This document shows positions 1 through 8,287 of a stretch of DNA of 64,000 nt, one piece after another. Every line of letters begins with the position of its first letter. Position 1 is the stretch's first letter. The DNA lies in NCBI GenBank assembly GCA_900539755.1, contig UQDC01000002.1:124001-188000 (forward strand), written 5' to 3'. The translations under genes were made by a program, and so were the position numbers. Under the pieces are notes generated by a model that did not search any database, was not told where the DNA came from, and worked only from the letters and a program-made list of their open reading frames with translations. The stretch is from an uncultured Alistipes sp. GTDB lineage: Bacteria > Bacteroidota > Bacteroidia > Bacteroidales > Rikenellaceae.

Positions 1-3000
1 CAGATCTTTACGGAGTTGAGCCATTCGTGTGGAATGTTGTCTGTGCCACGATTGTAGTATTTCGGAATAATCTCGTTCTCAATCGTGTTGTAGATCAGCT
101 CGGCATCCAGTTCGTTCTGGAAGTTCTGATCCTCAAAGGTGCGTTCCATCGGGAGTTTCCATCCGCCGCCTTCGTGGTAACCTTCAACCCACCAGCCATC
201 GAGTACGCTGAAGTGCATCGTACCATTCATAACAGCCTTTTCCCCGCTGGTGCCCGATGCTTCGAGCGGACGGGTCGGCGTGTTCAGCCAAATATCGACA
301 CCCTGCACCATGCGACGGGCCAACTCCATGTCGTAATTCTGCAGGAAGATGATACGCCCTACGAAACGAGGCATGGCAGCCACCTCGACGATCCGCTTGA
401 TCAGATCCTGTCCCGGTTTGTCGTTCGGGTGTGCCTTGCCGGCGAAGATGAACTGTACGGGCTGTTCTGGATTGTTGACGATCGCATCCAAACGATCCAA
501 GTTTGTGAAGAGCAGGTGAGCTCGTTTGTAAGTCGCGAAACGGCGGGCGAAACCGATGGTCAGAATATCCGGTTTCAGCATCTCCTGAATGCGGATCAAC
601 TGTGCTGGAGAGTCGAAACGGAACTGTCCGGGATCGCTTACCCGTTTTTTGATCTGGTTGATCAGCTTTTTCTTCAAAATCAGACGCTCTGCCCACAACT
701 CCTCGTCAGGAATCTCATGTGCCTTTTGCCATGCAGGAATATTATAGGATGGCAGTGAGAAGCCTTCCGGGAAATATTTTGCATAGAGACGGCGCATGTT
801 CGTAGCACACCATGTCGGGAAGTGAACACCATTGGTTACATAACCGATATGCAGTTCATCTTTGAAATAACCGGGCCACATGCTACCGAGAATATCCTTG
901 CTTACCTCGCCATGCAGCCAGCTGACGCCGTTTACCTCCTGTGAAAGGTTGCAGGCCAGGAAACTCATCGAGAATTTCTCGTTCGGATCGTTCGGGTTGG
1001 TCTTGCCCAAGTTGATGAACTGCTCCCACGTAATACCCAGACGGTCGGGGTAGTGTCCCATGTACTGACGGATCATCGATTCGGGGAAGGCATCGTGACC
1101 AGCCGGAACTGGTGTGTGGGTGGTGAACAGCGAGGAAGAGCGAACCACCTCCAGCGCTTCGCTGAACGACAATTTGCGTTTGTCGATCAGGTCGTGAATG
1201 CGCTCGATGCCGATAAAGGCCGCGTGACCTTCGTTGCAGTGGTAAACATCTTGGTGTGCGCCAATCGTGTGCAGCAGGCGCATACCGCCGATGCCGAGCA
1301 GCATCTCCTGTTTGAGTCGGTTTTCCCAATCACCGCCGTATAGATGGTAGGTGATGGCACGATCCTCTTCCCGGTTCAGATCGTGGTCTGTGTCGAGCAG
1401 GTAAAGCTCTGTACGACCGACGTCGCAACGCCAGATACGTCCCGTAACAATACGTCCCGGTAATCCGAGCTGGATAGACAGCCAGTTCCCGTGTTCGTCA
1501 CGTACTGGGGTAATTGGCAGTTTGGTGAAGTTCTGCGGTTCGTAGCTGGCCTCTTGGTCGCCGGCTGATGACAGCCGCTGCGTAAAGTAACCGTAACGGT
1601 AGAGCAATCCCACCGCAATCATCGGTACGTTCTTGTCACTGGCCTCCTTGAGGTAGTCGCCGGCCAGAATACCCAAACCTCCCGAATAGATCTTCAGTGA
1701 AGAGTGGATGCCGTATTCCATGCTGAAATATCCGATTTTGGGCCCTTTGGCATCCTTTTTCTGATCCATGTAGGCCTTGAACTGTGCGTAGGTACTGTCC
1801 ATCTTGGCTAGGAAGGTCTCATCCTTCTCCAGCTCTACCAAACGTGAATAATTCAGCTTGTCGAGGAAATCGATCGGGTTCTTTTCGCAGGCTACCCACA
1901 GATCATAATTGATGTATTCCCAGATTTCGTATGCCTCGGGGTGCCAAGACCACCAAAGGTTTTTCGAAAGTTCTTCAAGCGGGTGTAAGCGTTGAGGAAG
2001 TGTCCGTTCTACCATCAGACGAGTCCACGTCGGACGGTTGTTGACTAATTGTTGGCGAACGAAATTGATCTGTTCGTTCTGGTTGCCACCTCCCTCATAT
2101 TCGAATCCTGAACGACGCATGGCCATTTTCTCCAAAGCAATATGATAAGCATTCGCATAGTAGGCAAATAGGTTCTCCCACAAAGCGATTTCAGAAGTTT
2201 TGAGTGCAGAAGTTTGATATGCAGTGTAATCGCGTGTGTTCATGTTGCTGAACTTCACGATCGATGAGGCAATGCGGGTGGTCACCTGTGCATCGTTGTC
2301 ATCGTTGCGGTCGATCACCTCGACCCCTTTGTGCTCCTTGCAGTGCTCGGCTACCCACAAACCGAAACCGGCCAATGAGGTGGTGACGGTCGGAACCCCG
2401 AAGGCCACGCTTTCGAGCGGAGTGTATCCCCACGGCTCGTAATACGAAGCGAATACCGTAATGTCCATGCCGCAGAGCAGCTCGTAATAATCTTTGTCGA
2501 AGATACCGTCATGGCCGTTGAGGTATGAGGGTACAAACATGACCTGAACCGGACTCGATGGATCCATCAACTTGGTCTCTTTGATCTTGTTGATGATCGG
2601 ATCCCATTCCGGAGCAGACAGATAGTGAGTCGTGTTGCGAATGACAGACGAGTCGATCTGTGCCGATGCATCTTTCAGACGTGCCTGTAGATCCTTGCGT
2701 GGTCCGTTATTGCCGGCTGGTACCGTGATGTAGGCCAGTACGGGGCGTTTGAGAGCTGAGGCCGGACCATTGGCCAGTTGAATCAGCGAGTCGACAAAAA
2801 CGTCGAGTCCCTTGTTTTTGAATTCGTAGCGTCCGCTGGTGCCGACAATCAGCGGATCGGTGTCGTAATGGATGCCGAGGCAGATCTCGGCGATAGAGAT
2901 CATCTGCTGACGGGCCGCTTTGCGTTTCTGTTCCAATACGTCGTCTGCCCAGACAAAGTCGTCTTCAAAACCGTTCGGAGTAACTAGATCGACATCCTTG

Positions 3001-3761
3001 TGAAGCAGGTATTTGCATTCACGAGCCGTCAAATCACTGACCGTTGTAAAACAGTCGTAATGTTCAGCCGCCGTCTTTTCCAACGAGTGTTTGGCTACGA
3101 CATTGAAACGACGTGCCAGCTCATCGGCATTCAATCGGGTCAGATCGCCATACAACGGCATACCGTTGCCTGCAATGCAGCGGCCCATAACCGTCGCATG
3201 GGTCGTGAAGACGGTTGCAATTTCCGGCTTCTTTTTCATCAGATAAAGACCTCCGCTTGAAGTCATCCATTCGTGGAAGTGGCTGGCGATCTTATCGGTT
3301 GCGGTGCAGAAGGTCTGTACGTAATTTTCAATGACTTTGGCTGCCGCATACCCGAACAATACGGGTTCGATGTAGTCCCATTGTCCACTGATCGAATCGA
3401 CCCGGTAGTCCTCCCACAGCCGTTTGAGGACCTCGTCTTTTTGTGAGAAGAATTCTGTAAAATCGACCAGAATGGTCAATGGACGACCCTCGATCTTCCA
3501 TCGTCCGATGCGGATACGGATGCCGGCATTGAACATCGACTCTCGCCAATCGGCCAATAATGTAGAGTCTTCTTCAAATTCGTGGTTGCCCTCTTCGCGG
3601 TGAATGTCCGGTCCGATAAGCATATAATGATCATGCAATTGCTCTGTAACGGTCAGGGCCTTGGTGGCGATGACTGTATGAATGCCACCGACCTTGTTGC
3701 AAACTTCCCAACTTACCTCGAACAGGTAATCCGGATTTAAATGAATCTCTTTCGTTGACAT
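1..3761 (-). CDS. fused glycogen synthase (GT3) / alpha-glucan phosphorylase (GT35), 3' end cut by the window
   Basis: I translated this frame by hand from an ATG at 3761; it stays open to the window edge, giving about 1,253 residues without the C-terminus. The N-terminal ~560 residues look like a family 3 glycogen synthase (VSWEVCNKVGGIHTV near the start, HFHEWMTSSG around residue 165, FASYYEPWGYTPLESVAFG near residue 440). From about residue 584 (VERTLPQRLHPLEELSKNLW) the protein becomes a GT35 alpha-glucan phosphorylase, with YFSMEYGIHSSLKIYSGGLG and the pyridoxal-phosphate region EASGTSGEKAVMNG near residue 1164. Known family roles are cytoplasmic chain elongation from a sugar nucleotide and phosphorolytic release of glucose-1-phosphate. 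Fusion places synthesis and breakdown of storage glycogen in one chain. No signal peptide is seen. The start follows a TATATTTG box by about 150 bases. Confidence 0.9.
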   Translation of the reverse strand, partial: MSTKEIHLNPDYLFEVSWEVCNKVGGIHTVIATKALTVTEQLHDHYMLIGPDIHREEGNHEFEEDSTLLADWRESMFNAGIRIRIGRWKIEGRPLTILVDFTEFFSQKDEVLKRLWEDYRVDSISGQWDYIEPVLFGYAAAKVIENYVQTFCTATDKIASHFHEWMTSSGGLYLMKKKPEIATVFTTHATVMGRCIAGNGMPLYGDLTRLNADELARRFNVVAKHSLEKTAAEHYDCFTTVSDLTARECKYLLHKDVDLVTPNGFEDDFVWADDVLEQKRKAARQQMISIAEICLGIHYDTDPLIVGTSGRYEFKNKGLDVFVDSLIQLANGPASALKRPVLAYITVPAGNNGPRKDLQARLKDASAQIDSSVIRNTTHYLSAPEWDPIINKIKETKLMDPSSPVQVMFVPSYLNGHDGIFDKDYYELLCGMDITVFASYYEPWGYTPLESVAFGVPTVTTSLAGFGLWVAEHCKEHKGVEVIDRNDDNDAQVTTRIASSIVKFSNMNTRDYTAYQTSALKTSEIALWENLFAYYANAYHIALEKMAMRRSGFEYEGGGNQNEQINFVRQQLVNNRPTWTRLMVERTLPQRLHPLEELSKNLWWSWHPEAYEIWEYINYDLWVACEKNPIDFLDKLNYSRLVELEKDETFLAKMDSTYAQFKAYMDQKKDAKGPKIGYFSMEYGIHSSLKIYSGGLGILAGDYLKEASDKNVPMIAVGLLYRYGYFTQRLSSAGDQEASYEPQNFTKLPITPVRDEHGNWLSIQLGLPGRIVTGRIWRCDVGRTELYLLDTDHDLNREEDRAITYHLYGGDWENRLKQEMLLGIGGMRLLHTIGAHQDVYHCNEGHAAFIGIERIHDLIDKRKLSFSEALEVVRSSSLFTTHTPVPAGHDAFPESMIRQYMGHYPDRLGITWEQFINLGKTNPNDPNEKFSMSFLACNLSQEVNGVSWLHGEVSKDILGSMWPGYFKDELHIGYVTNGVHFPTWCATNMRRLYAKYFPEGFSLPSYNIPAWQKAHEIPDEELWAERLILKKKLINQIKKRVSDPGQFRFDSPAQLIRIQEMLKPDILTIGFARRFATYKRAHLLFTNLDRLDAIVNNPEQPVQFIFAGKAHPNDKPGQDLIKRIVEVAAMPRFVGRIIFLQNYDMELARRMVQGVDIWLNTPTRPLEASGTSGEKAVMNGTMHFSVLDGWWVEGYHEGGGWKLPMERTFEDQNFQNELDAELIYNTIENEIIPKYYNRGTDNIPHEWLNSVKI

Positions 3762-3915
3762 ATTTTCTGTTTTTCGCAGTTGTGTTTTCTTAAATTAAAC
3801 GATGTCGCGATTGCTGTTGTAATGTTGCAGACAATCAGCCGTTGTTGTAATTCAAATGTCGAGCCTTATTGCTCCTGAAAAAAATCTTTTTTGTGTCGAA
3901 CGACAACAAGCCTTA

Positions 3916-3923
3916 CAAATATA
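3916..3923 (-). promoter_or_regulatory. -7 box (TATATTTG) for the glycogen gene
   Basis: On the minus strand this reads TATATTTG, matching the Bacteroidetes -7 consensus TAnnTTTG. It lies about 155 bases upstream of the ATG at 3761 and just beyond the hemW stop. No clear TTG is seen at the usual -33 distance, so the call rests on the -7 box and its position. Confidence 0.45.
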
Positions 3924-3947
3924 CATTTTTTGACGTTAGAGCGTTCG

Positions 3948-5339
3948 TTATCCGACAAAAAGATCAGAAATGATGCTATCCGAAACGAACCATCGTTCAG
4001 CAGGAATCCGATAACACAAATCGGGTGCCTCTTCTGGCTGGTTGATATATGGTTGAGAACTATCTGATGTTTGTTGCAAAATGGTGTCAGGGTTCGTCGT
4101 TATTTCCGTGTTTACGGGTGAGACGTGGTTTCCGAAACGTTCTGTATCGAGAATCAAGTCACCAGAAACGAGATGCCGTTCCGCTTGCCGTATGAAATAG
4201 CGTAGTCGCTCTGTTCCAAATCGGGTGGCCAACTCTGCCGTGTGTACACCATCTGCTGTTCGTAAATGGGTCATGATATGTTCGTCGTACTGCATCTCGG
4301 GAGTCAAAGTTTCGCTTTCGGTTTGTTCTGCTGTTGGAGTGCGCTCAAGGTATCGTCCCAAATGGGCGATATTCCATTGCCGCCGCTTGCCGTCAAAAGA
4401 GTGTGCGGAGGGTCCGATGCCGAGATAGGGTACATCGTGCCAGTAAAGACTGTTATGGCGAGCCTGGCGCCCGGGCAGTGCGAAATTGGATATTTCGTAA
4501 TGTTCGTAGCCGGCCTCACAAAGGATTGACCGTAAGAGTTTGTATTGTGCCAGACTGCTCTCGGAATCGATCTCCTGCAGCGTGCCACGTGCTTTGGCCC
4601 TGCCGAAAGGCGTTTGCGGTTCAATGGTCAGGTGGTAGGCTGATAGGTGTTCGGGGCGCAGTGAGAGTGCTTGTTGCAAATTATCGCGCCACTCTTCCAG
4701 AGTCATGTGGGGTAGGCCGTAAATCAGATCAATACTCAGATTGTCGAATCCGGCTTGACGTGCTGCCTGAACAGCCTCGATGGCACTACGGGCGGTGTGG
4801 CGACGGTGCATCCATTGCAGATCGCGGTCGTGGAACGATTGAATGCCGATGCTGAGTCGATTGACCCCCTCCTGACGTAAAGCTGTCAGATAATCTATAG
4901 AGAGATCATCGGGATTGGCCTCGACGGTTATCTCTTCGAGTGGAGCGTTGTGCCATTGCTGTCGTATCTGGCGAATAAAGTCTCCCAATTCCCCGGGAGA
5001 AAGCAGACTGGGGGTGCCGCCTCCGAAATAGAGGGTCTCGATGCAGGCCGTTGCGGGTAATGAGATCAGCGAGCTGTTGGGTTGTCTCTCCAATTCAGAC
5101 GAGTCGTCGCATGAGGAACAAGAAAAGGGCGCTGCTGTTTGTAAAACGCCTCTTTGTGAAAAATTGATTTGAGAATCAGTTTTAGAAGGGATGTAACCGT
5201 GTCGTTCGAGACGCATCCGTAATTCGTGGTGAAGCATCTCCAATAACTCGTTGCGGCGGGTGAGTGATGTCCCCGAAAAGAAGTCGCAATAATAACAGCG
5301 GCTTTTGCAAAAAGGAATATGTATGTAGATGCCGGCCAT
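3948..5339 (-). CDS. hemW: HemW-like radical SAM protein (coproporphyrinogen III oxidase-like family) with insertions
   Basis: The protein starts MAGIYIHIPFCKSRCYYCDF, with the CX3CX2C cluster motif that binds the radical-SAM [4Fe-4S] centre. I chose the ATG at 5339 because family members begin at this IYIHIPFC segment. Further family marks are LYFGGGTPS, EANPDDL, RLSIGIQSF and DLIYGLPHMT, so this is the HemW (heme chaperone) branch of the HemN superfamily. At 463 residues it is longer than the usual ~370-390. Two low-complexity stretches explain the difference: about 50 polar residues before IETLYFGGGTPS, containing a CSSC pair, and about 40 Thr/Ser/Asn/Pro-rich residues near the C-terminus. 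The core motifs are intact. Expected role is cytoplasmic heme handling or insertion; a HemN-type oxidase activity cannot be excluded from sequence. Confidence 0.85.
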   Translation of the reverse strand: MAGIYIHIPFCKSRCYYCDFFSGTSLTRRNELLEMLHHELRMRLERHGYIPSKTDSQINFSQRGVLQTAAPFSCSSCDDSSELERQPNSSLISLPATACIETLYFGGGTPSLLSPGELGDFIRQIRQQWHNAPLEEITVEANPDDLSIDYLTALRQEGVNRLSIGIQSFHDRDLQWMHRRHTARSAIEAVQAARQAGFDNLSIDLIYGLPHMTLEEWRDNLQQALSLRPEHLSAYHLTIEPQTPFGRAKARGTLQEIDSESSLAQYKLLRSILCEAGYEHYEISNFALPGRQARHNSLYWHDVPYLGIGPSAHSFDGKRRQWNIAHLGRYLERTPTAEQTESETLTPEMQYDEHIMTHLRTADGVHTAELATRFGTERLRYFIRQAERHLVSGDLILDTERFGNHVSPVNTEITTNPDTILQQTSDSSQPYINQPEEAPDLCYRIPAERWFVSDSIISDLFVG

Positions 5340-5754
5340 ACGATTACATGAGGTTATGTGGAACCTATTCAGATTTAGAAACAATACGATTCACGGATTG
5401 CAATGCGTATTGACATTAAATCTTTTATCAATTATCAATAAAAACGTTTTTTATCAGGTCGTAATACTGTATGCGATCATTGAACGTTATTCTAAAACAG
5501 GATCAGTGTTCTCACCGTTTGTATGGAGTGTGGTCCGCAGAGGCCTATTGTCTCTGACGATTCGTTCCCCTTTGCGGGTGATCAGGAAAGGAGGTTACGC
5601 GAATTGGAGTGATATTTGCGTTGGCTTACCTGTCTGATTGAAAAACGTTAAATTCGTGCCCGATTCAGGATCCCGTCACGGTATCATTGGGGGATAGCTG
5701 GATGGCCTCCTGGGAACATCTCGTTATTGATAACGGCTGCAAAGATAGTGATTT
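5340..5754. other. 415-base intergenic region, candidate minus-strand non-coding RNA
   Basis: No convincing protein gene is seen here. A perfect TATCTTTGC box on the minus strand (5740-5747) points into the region, about 400 bases before hemW. The predicted transcript begins with a small stem-loop (CGTTA-TCAA-TAACG) and contains GC-rich segments that could pair over distance (AGGAGG near 5710 with CCTCCT near 5595; GTTCCC with GGGAAC). It also contains ACCTCCTTTC, which resembles the 16S rRNA tail. A GATAAAAAACGTTTTTATTG palindrome near 5440-5458 could end it. I do not recognise the RNA family. Confidence 0.35.
5740..5747 (-). promoter_or_regulatory. -7 box TATCTTTG pointing left
   Basis: The minus strand reads TATCTTTGC, identical to the -7 boxes of pckA and tRNA-Glu in this window. 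The -33 position has no TTG. Its 8 bases end 7 bases before the ATG of the divergent VanZ-like gene. Confidence 0.5.
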
Positions 5755-6156
5755 ATGCGTAAGAGAAGGTGCAAATATACGACAGTGTTGAATGTGCTGC
5801 TTGGTCTGTGGACAGTCGGAGTATTGTACGGCTCTTTGGCCCCGGGCGATGATATGCCCTCTGCCGGGTGGTTTGACTGGATTCCCTACTTTGATAAAGT
5901 GGTGCACTGGGGGTTTTATTTCGGTGAGACGCTTTTGCTGTTGTTGCGATTCAATCCCCAAGGTTGGCACCGCGGAGCTGTAGTAATCGGCGTGATTTTG
6001 TGTTCCGGAGGAATCGAGCTAGTACAAGGAGCATTGGGCTATCGTTCCAAAGATTTGATCGATTTTGCGGCAAACAGTTGCGGTGCGTTATGTGGGGCTC
6101 TGATTGCGCCTTTTATTAATAATTTGATTAAAAAGAGGTTGCAGGTGCCGAAATAA
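5755..6156 (+). CDS. VanZ-like family membrane protein
   Basis: A 133-residue protein with about four hydrophobic segments: LNVLLGLWTVGVLYGSLAPG near the N-terminus, then VVHWGFYFGETLLLLLRF, AVVIGVILCSGGIELVQGAL and FAANSCGALCGALIAPFI. The pattern W-F-D-W-I-P-Y-F-D-K-V-V-H followed by GGIELVQ and DLIDFAANSCGAL is typical of the VanZ-like family, small inner-membrane proteins of unknown biochemical role in most bacteria. The length is normal for the family. The start at 5755 sits right beside a promoter box on the opposite strand, so transcription here may be divergent. It is followed after 227 bases by pckA, which has its own promoter, so I do not see an operon. Confidence 0.75.
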   Translation: MRKRRCKYTTVLNVLLGLWTVGVLYGSLAPGDDMPSAGWFDWIPYFDKVVHWGFYFGETLLLLLRFNPQGWHRGAVVIGVILCSGGIELVQGALGYRSKDLIDFAANSCGALCGALIAPFINNLIKKRLQVPK

Positions 6157-6246
6157 CCTGTTTGAATCCTGAAATTTCAGGTTTAACCTCTTGATTGATA
6201 GCTGCGAAATAATTTTTATGAAATTTTAATATTTTGCATTGTTATT

Positions 6247-6277
6247 TTTGTAACAATCCAAAAAGTTACTATCTTTG
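6247..6277 (+). promoter_or_regulatory. pckA promoter (TTTG-N19-TATCTTTG)
   Basis: TTTTTG ends at 6250, then exactly 19 bases, then TATCTTTG at 6270-6277. This matches the Bacteroidetes sigma-ABfr consensus on both boxes. Transcription should start near 6284, giving a leader of about 100 bases before the pckA ATG at 6384. Confidence 0.9.
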
Positions 6278-6383
6278 CGGCGGTTGAAAGAGTCTTTGGA
6301 ATCGGTCAACCGATCTGCTCCCCAAAAGAGTTGCTGGGATTGGATCAAAAATATGGATGTGTTAACTTAAAAAATACAACATT

Positions 6384-7988
6384 ATGGCAATTGATTTGAG
6401 CAAGTACGGTATCACCGGTGTGACTGAGATCGTACACAACCCTTCTTACGAAGAGCTGTTCAAAGAAGAGACCAAAGCCGGTCTGGAAGGCTTTGAAAAA
6501 GGTACCCTGACCAACATGGGTGCAGTAAACGTGATGACTGGTGTTTATACCGGCCGTTCACCTAAAGACAAATTCTTCGTAATGGATGATACCACCAAAG
6601 ATACTATCTGGTGGACCTCTGAAGAGTACAAAAACGATAACAAACCTCTGAGCCAGGAGAGCTGGAAAGTGCTGAAAGATTTGGCTGACAAAGAGCTGTC
6701 TAACAAACGTCTTTTTGTTGTCGATACTTTCTGCGGTGCTAACGAAAATACCCGCCTGAAGATCCGTTTCATCATGGAGGTTGCATGGCAGGCTCACTTC
6801 GTAACCAACATGTTCATCCGTCCGACCGCTGAGGAGCTGGCAAACTATGGCGAACCTGATTTCGTTGTATTGAACGCTTCTAAAGCTAAGGTTGAGAACT
6901 ACAAAGAGCTGGGTCTGAACTCAGAGACTGCAGTCGTATTCAACCTTACCGAGAAAATGCAGGTTATTATCAATACTTGGTATGGTGGTGAGATGAAGAA
7001 AGGTATGTTCTCTTACATGAACTACCTGCTCCCGCTGAAAGGCATCGCTTCAATGCACTGCTCTGCAAACACCGATAAAGAGGGTAAAAATACCGCTATT
7101 TTCTTCGGTCTGTCTGGTACCGGTAAAACTACGCTGTCTACCGATCCGAAACGTCTGTTGATCGGTGATGACGAGCACGGTTGGGATGACGAAGGCGTCT
7201 TCAACTTCGAAGGTGGTTGCTACGCTAAAGTTATCAACCTCGACAAAGAGAGCGAACCCGATATTTGGAACGCTATCAAACGTGACGCTCTGTTGGAGAA
7301 CGTAACCGTTCATGAGGATGGTTCAGTTGACTTCGCTGATAAATCGGTTACCGAGAACACCCGTGTATCTTACCCGATCTATCACATCAACAACATCGTT
7401 AAACCGGTTTCGAAAGCAGGTCCTGCAGAGAAAGTGATCTTCCTGTCTGCTGATGCATTCGGTGTACTGCCTCCGGTTTCAATCCTGACTCCTGAGCAGA
7501 CTCAGTACTACTTCCTCTCTGGCTTTACCGCTAAATTGGCAGGTACCGAGCGTGGTATTACCGAACCGACCCCGACCTTCTCAGCTTGCTTCGGTGCAGC
7601 CTTCCTGTCATTGCACCCAACCAAATACGGTGAGGAGCTGGTTAAGAAGATGCAGAAGAGCGGTGCTACCGCTTACCTCGTAAACACCGGTTGGAATGGT
7701 ACTGGTAAACGTATCTCAATCAAAGATACCAGGGGAATTATCGACGCTATCCTCGATGGCTCAATCGACAAGGCTCCGACCAAGATGATCCCATACTTTG
7801 ACTTCAAGGTTCCGACCGCTCTGCCTGGTGTAGATCCGAAGATCCTCGATCCTCGCGATACTTATGCTAACGCTGCAGATTGGGATGCTAAAGCCAAAGA
7901 TTTGGCAGAACGCTTTATCAAGAACTTCAACAAGTTCACTGGCAACGAAGCTGGTAAGAAGCTGGTTGCTGCCGGTCCGAAATTGTAA
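6384..7988 (+). CDS. pckA: phosphoenolpyruvate carboxykinase (ATP)
   Basis: This 534-residue protein has the full set of ATP-type PEP carboxykinase marks: YTGRSPKDKFFV, the P-loop GLSGTGKTTLS at about residues 242-252, LLIGDDEHGW and FNFEGGCYAK for metal and substrate binding, and ENTRVSYPIYHI. The length fits the family (~530-540). The reaction is oxaloacetate + ATP to PEP + ADP + CO2. In gut Bacteroidales it generally runs toward oxaloacetate, fixing CO2 on the path to succinate and yielding ATP; that direction is knowledge of the group, not visible here. The gene is monocistronic: a consensus promoter upstream and a strong hairpin terminator 25 bases after the stop. Its codons are noticeably regular (many GGT, AAA, CTG), as expected for a highly expressed gene. 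Confidence 0.97.
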   Translation: MAIDLSKYGITGVTEIVHNPSYEELFKEETKAGLEGFEKGTLTNMGAVNVMTGVYTGRSPKDKFFVMDDTTKDTIWWTSEEYKNDNKPLSQESWKVLKDLADKELSNKRLFVVDTFCGANENTRLKIRFIMEVAWQAHFVTNMFIRPTAEELANYGEPDFVVLNASKAKVENYKELGLNSETAVVFNLTEKMQVIINTWYGGEMKKGMFSYMNYLLPLKGIASMHCSANTDKEGKNTAIFFGLSGTGKTTLSTDPKRLLIGDDEHGWDDEGVFNFEGGCYAKVINLDKESEPDIWNAIKRDALLENVTVHEDGSVDFADKSVTENTRVSYPIYHINNIVKPVSKAGPAEKVIFLSADAFGVLPPVSILTPEQTQYYFLSGFTAKLAGTERGITEPTPTFSACFGAAFLSLHPTKYGEELVKKMQKSGATAYLVNTGWNGTGKRISIKDTRGIIDAILDGSIDKAPTKMIPYFDFKVPTALPGVDPKILDPRDTYANAADWDAKAKDLAERFIKNFNKFTGNEAGKKLVAAGPKL

Positions 7989-8013
7989 TTCATGGTAAAA
8001 GATGCATAAGCCG

Positions 8014-8050
8014 GCGGGGCGGTCACATCAGTGACCGCCCCGCTTTTTTT
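8014..8050 (+). terminator. pckA terminator
   Basis: A perfect 13-bp stem (GCGGGGCGGTCAC / GTGACCGCCCCGC) with an ATCA loop is followed by seven T. It lies 25 bases after the pckA stop. Confidence 0.95.
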
Positions 8051-8287
8051 ATGTGCATAGCGTAGATGGATCGTAAAGATTGCATGCTCTCGGAGTCTCT
8101 CTACAAGACTCGTGGGAGGGAAAGGAAGACTTGTTGAGGGAGAGGGTTAAAATTGCTTGTTTGAATTGATCTACCCCATAGTGTCAAATAGAGTAGTTTT
8201 GTGCGATAAATATATAGGTTGAAACTCTTTTAATTGTTTTTGACGGTAATTGGGAGATCAATATGGGAGCCTTGCGTCTTCTTCTTA

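Noticed and set aside
4334..4855. 173-codon open frame opposite hemW
   Set aside because: It mirrors the HemW coding frame, has no recognisable motif and no promoter or signal; it is a shadow of the real gene.
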